NCBI GenBank assembly: GCA_029248525.1
Contig: JAQWJE010000039.1
Coordinates: forward strand, 124,001-188,000
Source: Candidatus Binatia bacterium
GTDB lineage: Bacteria; Desulfobacterota; Binatia; UBA12015
Reading direction: 5' to 3'
DNA length: 64,000 nucleotides
Position numbers and translations under genes: made by a program. The notes under the pieces were generated by a model. It was given only the letters and a program-made list of their open reading frames with translations, did no database searches and was not told the DNA's origin. Each line of letters opens with the position of its first letter. Within the stretch, counting starts at the first letter, position 1. Of the stretch, positions 1 through 7,809 are shown in pieces.

Positions 1-911
1 CAATGGCATTGGGTTGGATGATCTCCATTGTCCAGCGTGGTCGCGTAGCGATGGAGCGACTTGAGGAGATCTTCCTCGTTGAGTCCTCCCTCAGGGTGGA
101 GAGGCCTGTCGCCGAGCGTGTCACGCCGACCGTTCGTCGGGGCGCGATCGATTTTCGGAATGTGAGCTTTGCCTACCCGGATGATCCAGAGAATTTGGTT
201 CTCGAGGATATCTCGCTGCAAGTCGAAGCAGGCGCCACCGTCGCAGTCGTGGGCCGGGCGGGTGCCGGCAAAAGTAGTTTGATTCAGCTGATCCCAAGGC
301 TTTTCGATGCCACCGCAGGCGAGGTTCGTGTGGATGGACGGAACCTTCGTGAGTTTGATTTGGTGCGGCTGCGACAATCGATAGCATTCGTGCCGCAGGA
401 TCCATTCCTTTTCTCGACCTCGATCGCCGATAATATCGGTTTCTCGATTCCTGGCGAAGGGGAACACGATTCCTCTTCCCAATCGGAAAGGGTCGAGGAG
501 GCCGCCGCCTGGGCGGCCGTTGACGGTGATGTGGATTCCTTTGCCCACGGCTACAGCACGATGGTTGGTGAACGTGGGATTACCCTCTCCGGTGGCCAGA
601 AGCAGCGCGTGACCCTGGCGCGGGCGCTGCTTCACGACGCGCCGATCCTGATTCTTGACGATGCCCTTTCGAGCGTGGATACGCAGACCGAGGAAGATAT
701 TCTGCATTCGCTCGGCGACCGCCGGCAAGGACGGACGTGCCTGATTGTCGCCCATCGCCTTTCGACGGTGCAGGACGCGGATCTGATCGTCGTTCTTGAC
801 GAGGGGCGGGTGGTCGCGCAGGGCAAGCACGAGGAATTGCTTCGTGATTCCCGCCTCTACAGCGATTTGTTTCGACGGCAGATCGTGGAAGAACGATTGG
901 AGGCGCTGTGA
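1..911 (+). CDS. Heterodimeric ABC exporter, first subunit (5'-truncated)
   Basis: The gene runs off the left edge, so only the end of the membrane domain and the full nucleotide-binding domain are visible (about 302 residues). Counting from the first visible Met, Walker A is GRAGAGKS at about 84-91, the signature LSGGQ is at 195-199, and Walker B ends LILDD at 216-220. The catalytic Glu after Walker B is therefore Asp. In two-gene exporters of the MdlAB/TM287-288 type this marks the subunit contributing the weak ATP site. It ends in a 4-base GTGA overlap with the partner gene, so the two are translated together. Substrate (lipid, peptide or drug) cannot be told from sequence. Confidence 0.92.
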   Translation, partial: MALGWMISIVQRGRVAMERLEEIFLVESSLRVERPVAERVTPTVRRGAIDFRNVSFAYPDDPENLVLEDISLQVEAGATVAVVGRAGAGKSSLIQLIPRLFDATAGEVRVDGRNLREFDLVRLRQSIAFVPQDPFLFSTSIADNIGFSIPGEGEHDSSSQSERVEEAAAWAAVDGDVDSFAHGYSTMVGERGITLSGGQKQRVTLARALLHDAPILILDDALSSVDTQTEEDILHSLGDRRQGRTCLIVAHRLSTVQDADLIVVLDEGRVVAQGKHEELLRDSRLYSDLFRRQIVEERLEAL

Positions 912-2740
912 GCAAGGCCGCCAATACTTCGCTCGCTGATCAGGGAATTCACGAAGAAGCGAAGGTCCAAAAGGCCTACGACCGGCAGCTTCTCGCCCGG
1001 CTGTGGCCGTTTTTGCGTCCCTATCGTGGGGTGTTCGCATTATCCTTGATCTTGTTGCCGATGATCTCGGCATTGATGCTCCTCCAGCCGTATTTGATCA
1101 AGGTTGCGATCGATGAATACGTATCCAAGGGAGATCCGGACGGACTTGGCCGTATTGGCGGTTATTTCCTCGCGGCGCTGCTCGCCGAGTTCTGTCTTCT
1201 TTATATCCAGTACTACCTGACGATGTGGCTGGCGCAGCATGCATTGGCCGATTTGCGTGCGACCCTGTTTGCTCATCTGGGCCGGCTCCCGCAACGTTAT
1301 TTCGATCGGAATCCAGTGGGCCGGATCGTCACGCGATTGACGACGGATGTGGATGTGCTGAACGAAGCATTTTCGTCCGGCGGTATGACCATCTTCATGG
1401 ACCTGCTGACCTTGGGCGGAATCGTGGGCGTGATGCTCTGGATTGACTGGCGTCTCGCGTTGGTCACCTTTTCGGCCGTTCCCATCCTGCTTTTTTCGAT
1501 TGATTTTTTTCGGCGCAAGGCCCGCGTTACCTACCGACTGATTCGCGAGCGAGTGGCCGGGATCAATAGCGTCTTGCAGGAGTCGATCTCGGGGATGACC
1601 GTGATCCAACTTTTCGCTCATGAAGCTGCGAGCTTTGTCACTTTCGAGCGACAGAATAAATTGCATCGAGACGCCTACCATCGCGCCAACCTCTATGAGG
1701 CGTCTCTCTTTTCGGTGGTCGAGGCGGTGAGTTCCATCTCGGCTGGGCTGGTGATTTGGTACGGGTCCGGGCAGATTCTGGCGGGAGTTGTCGCCTTCGG
1801 TACATTGGTGGCGTTTATCGAGTATCTGCAGAAGTTTTTTGTCCCTATTCGAGATTTTTCGGCAAAATACGCAGTCCTGCAATCGGCGATGTCTGCGGCT
1901 GAAAGGGTCTTTCAATTATTGGACGAGGAGGTCTCGATTGCAGGCGGGCAAGACTCCAGGACCCCCGCACCCGACGCTGTGGCCCGCGGATCGGTCTCCT
2001 TCAAGAATGTGTCTTTCGCCTATCGAGGCCGGGAAAACGTACTCCATGATATCTCGCTCGAGATTCGGCCGGGCGAGACGCTTGCGGTCGTCGGGGCCAG
2101 TGGTTCGGGCAAGACCACGTTGACCAAATTGATTGGTCGGAGTTTCGATGTGAGCGAAGGATCGGTTTGCGTATCCGGCATCGATGTTGCGGATTGGGAT
2201 CTTCATGCTCTGCGTCGCGAGGTGGGAATCGTCCTTCAGGATGCCTTTCTTTTTCGGGGTACGGTTGGGGAAAATGTTTCGCTTGGACGGGCGGATACCT
2301 CCGAGGCCTTGGTCCGCGAAGCAATTGAGGCAGCCAGCCTCACCGAGTTTGTCGCAGGCCTCTCGGGAGGGCTTTCCGAGGAGATCCGCGAGCGCGGAAA
2401 TAATGTCTCCGTGGGACAACGGCAGCTTCTGGCATTCGCACGAGCGCTTGCCTACGACCCCCGGATCCTGATTCTGGATGAGGCCACGTCGAGCGTGGAT
2501 ACCGAGACGGAGAGCCGGGTGCAGCACGCTCTGGATCGATTGTTGGCGGACCGCACCGCAATTGTGATTGCGCACCGACTTTCGACAATCGAAAAAGCCG
2601 ATCGAATCGTCGTGATGCATCACGGCCGGATCCACGAGATTGGCACCCACCGTGAATTACTGGAAGCCGACGATCTTTACGCTCGCCTGCACGCTCTGCA
2701 GTACGTTCGGAGGCAAAACCGGGGCGGTTCGGCGGCATGA
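908..2740 (+). CDS. Heterodimeric ABC exporter, second subunit
   Basis: A full half-transporter of 610 residues starting at GTG 908. An N-terminal membrane domain of about six helices (residues 35-330) is followed by an ATPase domain. Walker A is GASGSGKT at 396-403 and Walker B is LILDE at 521-525 with a normal catalytic Glu, but the signature reads VSVGQ (500-504) instead of LSGGQ. Paired with the preceding subunit, this gives one complete ATP site (this Walker pair plus the partner LSGGQ) and one weak site. MdlB-like by these features. It overlaps the next gene by 4 bases (ATGA), so a lipoprotein is co-translated with the exporter. Confidence 0.93.
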   Translation: MSKAANTSLADQGIHEEAKVQKAYDRQLLARLWPFLRPYRGVFALSLILLPMISALMLLQPYLIKVAIDEYVSKGDPDGLGRIGGYFLAALLAEFCLLYIQYYLTMWLAQHALADLRATLFAHLGRLPQRYFDRNPVGRIVTRLTTDVDVLNEAFSSGGMTIFMDLLTLGGIVGVMLWIDWRLALVTFSAVPILLFSIDFFRRKARVTYRLIRERVAGINSVLQESISGMTVIQLFAHEAASFVTFERQNKLHRDAYHRANLYEASLFSVVEAVSSISAGLVIWYGSGQILAGVVAFGTLVAFIEYLQKFFVPIRDFSAKYAVLQSAMSAAERVFQLLDEEVSIAGGQDSRTPAPDAVARGSVSFKNVSFAYRGRENVLHDISLEIRPGETLAVVGASGSGKTTLTKLIGRSFDVSEGSVCVSGIDVADWDLHALRREVGIVLQDAFLFRGTVGENVSLGRADTSEALVREAIEAASLTEFVAGLSGGLSEEIRERGNNVSVGQRQLLAFARALAYDPRILILDEATSSVDTETESRVQHALDRLLADRTAIVIAHRLSTIEKADRIVVMHHGRIHEIGTHRELLEADDLYARLHALQYVRRQNRGGSAA

Positions 2741-3783
2741 TCTGGCGCCGGTTTATGATCGGTTGTCTGCTGACCGTGACTCTTGTTGGATGCGGGGGTT
2801 GTTCGCCCCTCTATATTCTGGAGGGAGCGGTGGTTCAGGGGCGAATCTTGCTGAGTCGTGAGCCGTTGGTTCGTGTGCTGAACGACCCGACTCTCAAGCC
2901 GACCGCGCGTCTCAAGCTCGAACTCCTGATGGAGGCGCGGACCTTTGCGGCCGAGGCGCTCGATCTCGATGTCGGCGATGCCTACGGCAGTTATGCCGAG
3001 GTTCCCGACGGCGCTCTGGTCTGGGTGGTGTCCGCGGCGCGGCAAACTCGACTGGAGAGTTATTCGTGGTGGTTTCCGATCGTCGGCACGGTCACCTACA
3101 AGGGCTTCTTCGACCGAGGTGATGCGGACGAGCTTGCGGCCTCGTTGCAAGCTGATGGCTGGGATACCTATGTACGGCCATCGGGCGCATTTTCTACTCT
3201 TGGTTGGTTTGATGATCCGGTCTTGTCGAACTGGCTCCGTCGCGACGACGTGGCCTTGGTCGACCTGCTTTTTCACGAGCTGATCCATCGAAGTTTTTAC
3301 AGGGCGGGGTATACCGATTTCAACGAATCCTTTGCGTCCTGGGCGGGGCGCGCGGCGGCCTACGAATTTTTCCTCGAGCGGGAGGGATTGGAGGCAGCCA
3401 ATACGAAACTGGCTCGGGAACGTTTGGAGGCCTCCTTTACCGGCTCTGTACAATGGGGGAAGCGCATCGATGCCTTGCGAGATTTCTACCGGCGAGCGGC
3501 AATGGGGAAATGGCCACTCGAGAGAATTCTGGTGGATCGGCAGGAATTCTTCCGAGCCTTTGGCGATCCGCAGCGAGTGAATAACGCAGTGATTCTTGCC
3601 CGTTGGGCCTATCGCAAGGACCTTGGCGATTTCCGCTGCGCGCGGGAGCATTCGGGGCAGGAACTGGCTGTAGCGATTGCGCAAACCTGGGAGCGTAGCC
3701 TGAGCTCCAAGGACCCTTTTGCGGCGATCGGTTGTCAGGGTGTGTCGGGGCAGGCCGAGGGCGACCCCTCGGGTCGCTCGTAG
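2737..3783 (+). CDS. Lipoprotein zinc aminopeptidase-like protein (COG4324)
   Basis: 348 residues. A lipoprotein signal ends at LVGC (Cys19), so the protein should be anchored in the envelope facing the periplasm. A zinc-protease motif HELIH lies at 180-184, with NESFA (Glu197) just after it as likely third ligand. This layout matches the predicted aminopeptidase family COG4324/PF10023, whose physiological role is not established. The start overlaps the ABC gene by 4 bases. The 3' end overlaps the convergent pentapeptide gene by about 49 bases. Linkage to the exporter hints at an envelope role; that is inference. Confidence 0.8.
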   Translation: MIWRRFMIGCLLTVTLVGCGGCSPLYILEGAVVQGRILLSREPLVRVLNDPTLKPTARLKLELLMEARTFAAEALDLDVGDAYGSYAEVPDGALVWVVSAARQTRLESYSWWFPIVGTVTYKGFFDRGDADELAASLQADGWDTYVRPSGAFSTLGWFDDPVLSNWLRRDDVALVDLLFHELIHRSFYRAGYTDFNESFASWAGRAAAYEFFLEREGLEAANTKLARERLEASFTGSVQWGKRIDALRDFYRRAAMGKWPLERILVDRQEFFRAFGDPQRVNNAVILARWAYRKDLGDFRCAREHSGQELAVAIAQTWERSLSSKDPFAAIGCQGVSGQAEGDPSGRS

Positions 3784-4382
3784 TCGCTCAGGGAGGCCGG
3801 AAATTCGGGTGGGTTTTCGCCGGACCAGCAAGCGCTGGTGAGTTGTGCTGCAGTGAGGCGTTGCTCATGAGCCTGGCCGATCGCATGGGGCCATCCCATG
3901 CGTGCTCCACTCAGATTGGCACCGGTCAGGTCGGTGGCGCGCAGAAAGGTGTGTCGCAGGTCGGCCTCGCGCAGATCAGCGCCCTGAAGGTTGGCCTCCT
4001 CGAGGTTGGCCCCGTTGAGCTTTGTTCCACGGAGGTTGGCTCGTTTTTGCTCGTCGCTGAAATCGGAGCGAGCGAGCTCGGCATTGGTGAGATCTGCGCC
4101 CGGAAGAGCAATGCCCCCGAGGTTTCGACCTTCAAGCTCGATCCCGAGCATGGAAACTTTGCACTCGCCCAATAATTCCAGCTGCGCGACGCTGAGCTGA
4201 GGCTGCCGATCGGCCTCATCGAGGAGGAATCTTGCCTGAACGAGGGCGAGACTATCGCATCCCGGCGCGGCAGCGGCCTCCTTGGCTTTCGGTTCCGACC
4301 CGATCGCCTCGGCCGCATCGGCTTCCCTCGGGACGGGAACTATGAGAGAAAACAGCAGGGATACGCGAATGAAGAGGCTCAT
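3735..4382 (-). CDS. Secreted pentapeptide-repeat protein
   Basis: 215 residues from ATG 4382; a GTG at 4397 would add five residues before what looks like a signal peptide (Arg then a leucine-rich core, ending near ADA). From about residue 75 to 170 the sequence falls into A(D/N)LxxA pentapeptides such as LRGTKLNGANLEEANL, which form a right-handed quadrilateral beta-helix. The cluster of proteins with this fold has no single function. The predicted export argues against a gyrase-protecting Qnr-type role. Its last 49 bases overlap the end of the convergent gene. Confidence 0.8.
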   Translation of the reverse strand: MSLFIRVSLLFSLIVPVPREADAAEAIGSEPKAKEAAAAPGCDSLALVQARFLLDEADRQPQLSVAQLELLGECKVSMLGIELEGRNLGGIALPGADLTNAELARSDFSDEQKRANLRGTKLNGANLEEANLQGADLREADLRHTFLRATDLTGANLSGARMGWPHAIGQAHEQRLTAAQLTSACWSGENPPEFPASLSDYERPEGSPSACPDTP

Positions 4383-4448
4383 GATCTTAGAATCCACGGA
4401 AAGGCTCGCAGCTGCAACCTCGCCACGGAATCCCGGGGCTCGGGTTTC

Positions 4449-4721
4449 GTGCTGAGCGAATCCGATTGGTTATCGTCTTCCGCGGGTCTCCCTTCGGGCT
4501 TTTGTGCGATCTGCGATCGCCAGGTGCTGCTCAGTCAGGAGGAGGGCGACCTCTGGGCTTGTGTTCACTGCGAGGCAGCCGTGGCCTCGGCGGAATTGGT
4601 GGCCGAAGAAGAAATCGGCGAGTTGGGCTATTCGGTGGTTGAAGAACCCGCCGCCGGTTGCGGGACCGGGTGCGGCGCGGGGGGATGCGGCCCCGGACGT
4701 CTTCAGACGACCGCTAGCTGA
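4449..4721 (+). CDS. Small zinc-ribbon protein with Cys/Gly-rich tail
   Basis: 90 residues from GTG 4449. Two cysteine pairs, CAIC (19-22) and CVHC (38-41), suit a four-Cys zinc ribbon. After an acidic middle part the C-terminus has CGTGCGAGGCG, three more cysteines spaced by glycine. No family assigned. It is read divergently from the pentapeptide gene (about 66 bases apart) and its 3' end overlaps the convergent trmL by 19 bases. The Cys pairs and the match of the frame to local codon use make it probably real. Metal binding is inferred. Confidence 0.6.
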   Translation: MLSESDWLSSSAGLPSGFCAICDRQVLLSQEEGDLWACVHCEAAVASAELVAEEEIGELGYSVVEEPAAGCGTGCGAGGCGPGRLQTTAS

Positions 4722-5152
4722 CGTAGTCCTTCGTAAAGAACGATCGAGACGGCGTTGGCGAGGTTCAGGCTTCGGACGCCGGTCCCCGGCATCGGGATAT
4801 GCCACAGCGGGTCGAGCGATTGTTTGAGCTCGGCTGGTAGGCCGCGCGATTCCGACCCGAAGATGAGGGCGTCGCCCTCGTTGTACCTCGCTTCGGTATA
4901 GCTCCGTTGCGCGTGGGTACTGAATCCAAACAGGGCGGAAGGCTCAACCTCCGCGACGAAGTCAGCGAAGTCGTCGTGCGTATAGAGGTCCACAAACGGC
5001 CAGTAGTCGAGGCCAGCTCTTTTCAAATAGCGGTCCTCAAGGGAGAAGCCCAGTTCACCGACGAGATGCAGGGGGCTTCCGGTCGCGGCAGCCAGGCGAG
5101 CGATGGATCCGGTATTCTGGGGAATCTCGGGCTCGACCAGGACGATATGCAT
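4703..5152 (-). CDS. trmL: tRNA (cytidine/uridine-34 2'-O)-methyltransferase, SPOUT class
   Basis: 149 residues beginning MHIVLVEPEIPQNTG, the usual N-terminus of TrmL/YibK. The trefoil-knot SAM site is seen as LIFGSESRGLP in the middle and IPMPGTGVRSLNLANAVSIVLYE near the end (quoted in two parts: IPMPG and RSLNLANAV). Length is close to the 155-160 of the family. It 2'-O-methylates the wobble base of tRNA-Leu isoacceptors. The start at 5152 is fixed by the TGATG junction with the upstream DUF1285 gene; an in-frame Met 10 codons earlier lies inside that gene. The two form a small operon. Confidence 0.93.
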   Translation of the reverse strand: MHIVLVEPEIPQNTGSIARLAAATGSPLHLVGELGFSLEDRYLKRAGLDYWPFVDLYTHDDFADFVAEVEPSALFGFSTHAQRSYTEARYNEGDALIFGSESRGLPAELKQSLDPLWHIPMPGTGVRSLNLANAVSIVLYEGLRQLAVV

Positions 5153-5622
5153 CAGCTTGCGCCCGCATCCGGAAGGATCCATCGTCGTTGATCCGGGCCG
5201 GGGAGGAAGAACTGACCGTTTTCTTCGATGGCATGCGATAGCAGTTCAATTTGCGGGGCGCGAAGGAAACGTACTCGATGCTGGCCCTGCTTCGCCCGGC
5301 CCGAGAGAACATGCTCTGCCGAGAGGGTGAGGGTCTCGGGGTCGAGCGCCTCCGCGGTACCGTCGTTCAGACCGATGGTGAACCCATGCGGGCCGTTCCC
5401 GTCCACGCGAGCCACAACCCAGGGCGTGTCCTCGATGACGACCTGAGCGCGTTCGTCTCCCATCAGGATCCACCATTGGCCGTCCTCAAGTTGCACCAGA
5501 TGGCGTGAAAAAAGATCCGCTATTCGGGGGTTCTCGATTGGTTCGCTGTCGGAATACCACCGGCCATCCTTGCCGAAGCGAATCTCGCCGCTCTCAATTG
5601 CCCAAAATCCTGCCATTCCCAT
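5152..5622 (-). CDS. DUF1285 family protein
   Basis: 156 residues, soluble, no signal peptide. Features of DUF1285 (COG3816) are seen: WYSDSEPIENPRIADLFSRHL near the start (key part SEPIENPRIADLF) and a middle segment VVIEDTPWVVARV. These proteins have two small beta-rich domains and no assigned biochemical function. It is first in a two-gene operon with trmL (TGATG junction), and is divergent from the lgt-fusion gene across about 87 bases. Confidence 0.75.
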   Translation of the reverse strand: MGMAGFWAIESGEIRFGKDGRWYSDSEPIENPRIADLFSRHLVQLEDGQWWILMGDERAQVVIEDTPWVVARVDGNGPHGFTIGLNDGTAEALDPETLTLSAEHVLSGRAKQGQHRVRFLRAPQIELLSHAIEENGQFFLPGPDQRRWILPDAGAS

Positions 5623-5709
5623 AGAATCTCAGCATTCCACCGGATTGTGGGTCGGGCAAGCTCCCCAGACCTTTCGGGTTGGGCGAGGAGTGTATAAGGA
5701 AGAGTCTGC

Positions 5710-6987
5710 ATGGTTCCTGTTCTATTTTCGATTGGTCCGGTCTCGGTCTACAGTTTCGGTTTGATGCTGGCGCTGGCTTTTCTCGGGGCGTCTGCAGTGC
5801 TCGTCCGGAATCTGGAGGCCCGAGGACTCGATGGCGAATGGGCCGGACCCATCACCTGGCGCGCAGTACTCGGCGGCGTGGTCGGAGCACGGCTACTCTC
5901 GGTCGTGAACAACTGGGACCTTTTCCTCGCAGATCCGGTTGGTCAGCTGTTTACGGGCGCCGGCTTCGTTTTTTTCGGAGGACTGGCCGGTGGTCTCATC
6001 GCTGTGTCGGTATGGATCTATCGGCAGGGGCTGTCGTGGATGATGATGGCCGACACGATCGCCCCGTCTGTGGTGCTCGGGCAGGCGGTGGGCCGAATTG
6101 GCTGCCAGCTCGCAGGGGACGGCGATTGGGGCACGGTCACAACGCTGCCCTGGGGCATGGCTTACCCGGACGCGATCTTCGGCTGGACGCACGCCTCGGG
6201 TGTCCTGGTGCATCCGGCTCCCGTTTACGAGAGTCTGATCTACTCGCTGATTTTTGTAGTCCTGATTCGTATGTTGCGCGCACCCGAGCGCTGGCGTGAC
6301 GGGTCGGTGATGTTCACCTTTCTGGCCCTGTCGGGTCTGGCGAGGTTTGTCGTGGAGGACGTTCGTATCGAACCAAGGATCTTTATGGATTTGACGGAAG
6401 CACAGTGGATCGGTCTGCTGATGGTGGTGGTGGGTGCCGTCGGTGTGTATCTCGTTCAGAAATCTTCGCGGGGCCTTGCCGGGATTGGCGGGATCCTTCT
6501 GCTCGTTCTGGCGGGAGCGTGTACCTCGGGACCGCCGACGGCACCGGATTTCCGCGCTCAGACGCTCGAGGGCAAGTCGTTTCGGCTCTCGGCGCAACGC
6601 GGGAAGGTCGTGCTTTTGAATATTTTCACGACTTGGTGTCCGCCGTGCCGGGAGGAAATGCCTTCCATGCAGCGACTGGCGGATCAGCTGGCCGATGAGG
6701 ACTTCATGATCGTTGCGGTGGCCGAGGACGATGCCGGAGCACCCGTCGTCAAGGAGTTCGGAGAGGAACTGGAAATCCGCTTTCCCCTGCTCACGGAATC
6801 GTCGGGTGCTGTCGGTCAGAGTTACAAGATCTCCGGGTATCCCGAGACCTTCGTGATCGACCGGAACGGTCGGCAATTGGCGCGGATTATCGGCCCACTG
6901 GATTGGGACCGTCCAGCGCTCGTCGCCGACCTGAAGCATTTGATTCGAACTGGAGAATGGCGTCGCGGCCCGGATGGTCGGCCCTAA
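5710..6987 (+). CDS. lgt: Prolipoprotein diacylglyceryl transferase fused to TlpA-like thioredoxin
   Basis: One uninterrupted frame of 425 residues. Residues 1-250 are Lgt-like: several membrane helices, the signature region GRIGCQLAGDGDWG (128-141, the GDGDWG variant instead of the Escherichia coli GNFxNGE form), HPAPVYES (168-175) and RFVVEDVR (212-219). Lgt moves diacylglycerol from phosphatidylglycerol to the lipobox Cys. After a basic QKSSR, a second hydrophobic run ends LVLAGAC (Cys271), a lipobox-like site. Residues 277-415 form a TlpA/ResA-type thioredoxin fold with active site WCPPC (309-313) and a cis-Pro region SGYPETFV. SD AGGAAG precedes ATG 5710. Whether Cys271 is lipidated or cleaved is open. 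Confidence 0.88.
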   Translation: MVPVLFSIGPVSVYSFGLMLALAFLGASAVLVRNLEARGLDGEWAGPITWRAVLGGVVGARLLSVVNNWDLFLADPVGQLFTGAGFVFFGGLAGGLIAVSVWIYRQGLSWMMMADTIAPSVVLGQAVGRIGCQLAGDGDWGTVTTLPWGMAYPDAIFGWTHASGVLVHPAPVYESLIYSLIFVVLIRMLRAPERWRDGSVMFTFLALSGLARFVVEDVRIEPRIFMDLTEAQWIGLLMVVVGAVGVYLVQKSSRGLAGIGGILLLVLAGACTSGPPTAPDFRAQTLEGKSFRLSAQRGKVVLLNIFTTWCPPCREEMPSMQRLADQLADEDFMIVAVAEDDAGAPVVKEFGEELEIRFPLLTESSGAVGQSYKISGYPETFVIDRNGRQLARIIGPLDWDRPALVADLKHLIRTGEWRRGPDGRP

Positions 6988-7735
6988 GCAAATTATCCTT
7001 CCGGGGCTTCTCCTACTACTGGTGATCACGCCGGCTATCGGCAAGGTAGGACTGCCACGCGCGGTACAGGTCGAGCTTCGGGTCGTCGCTCGCGAACTGG
7101 CGGTCAGTCGACGAGCTCAACTCCTCGCGAATCGAAATGCTGTAGCGGCACAAGAGGCGGTTCTGGCAGCCACGACCGATGAAGGCGGGCGCGACCTCCC
7201 CGACCTTCGTCGACGTGCCGAGCGTGCCCGAGAGGTCTTCTATTTCTGGCAATCGCGTTGCGTCTCCCTTGAGCAACGCCGCGGCGACCTGCGAGAAAGA
7301 CGTCGTGCGTGGCGTCGCTCGGATGGCGCGATCGCACCGAGGCAAATGCCCGCCGCGGGGGCAGTTGAGGTCCCCTTCCGTTCGGATCGAAGTCGCTCGG
7401 GCTGGGACGGGGGGATCGGAATCCGGGTGGAGGCGGGCGATTGGGTGCGGGCTGCGGCTCCGGGAACCGTCGTCTTTGCCGGAACTTTACCGGCCTATGG
7501 GGGCGTCGTGGTTCTCGATCATGGATTGCGGGTCTTCACAGTCTATGGCGGTCTGGGAGGCGCTGAGGTGGCGCTGGACGCTCCGGTTTCGGTCGGTGCT
7601 CGCCTCGGCCAGGCGGACCTGGAGGGCGGCGGCCTGGTGTACTTTTCGGTTCGACGAGGCCGGGAGGCCCTCGACCCGCAGAGTTGGCATCGGGAGCTGG
7701 AATCAGGAAAATCTCTCGAATCTTCGCAGGAGTAG
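6974..7735 (+). CDS. EnvC-like murein hydrolase activator, degenerate LytM domain
   Basis: 253 residues starting inside the end of the lgt fusion (14-base overlap). A short signal-like N-terminus (to about residue 22) is followed by a charged, probably coiled-coil part (30-118) and a C-terminal LytM/M23-type domain (130-240). The fold markers GTVVFAG and VVVLDHG are present, but the HxH motif (normally YAHL) reads YGGL at 191-194 and the upstream HxGID reads GGIGI, so zinc ligands are lost. That is how EnvC-type proteins, which activate amidases without being peptidases, look. It is followed by a CtpA protease, a pairing common in proteobacteria. Confidence 0.75.
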   Translation: MVGPKQIILPGLLLLLVITPAIGKVGLPRAVQVELRVVARELAVSRRAQLLANRNAVAAQEAVLAATTDEGGRDLPDLRRRAERAREVFYFWQSRCVSLEQRRGDLRERRRAWRRSDGAIAPRQMPAAGAVEVPFRSDRSRSGWDGGIGIRVEAGDWVRAAAPGTVVFAGTLPAYGGVVVLDHGLRVFTVYGGLGGAEVALDAPVSVGARLGQADLEGGGLVYFSVRRGREALDPQSWHRELESGKSLESSQE

Positions 7736-7809
7736 GCGCAAGCCTCAATTATCGGCTAAGATCCAATGATGCTTTTGTTTTGTGGAACTGCTTCTCGGGG
7801 AACGCGTGT

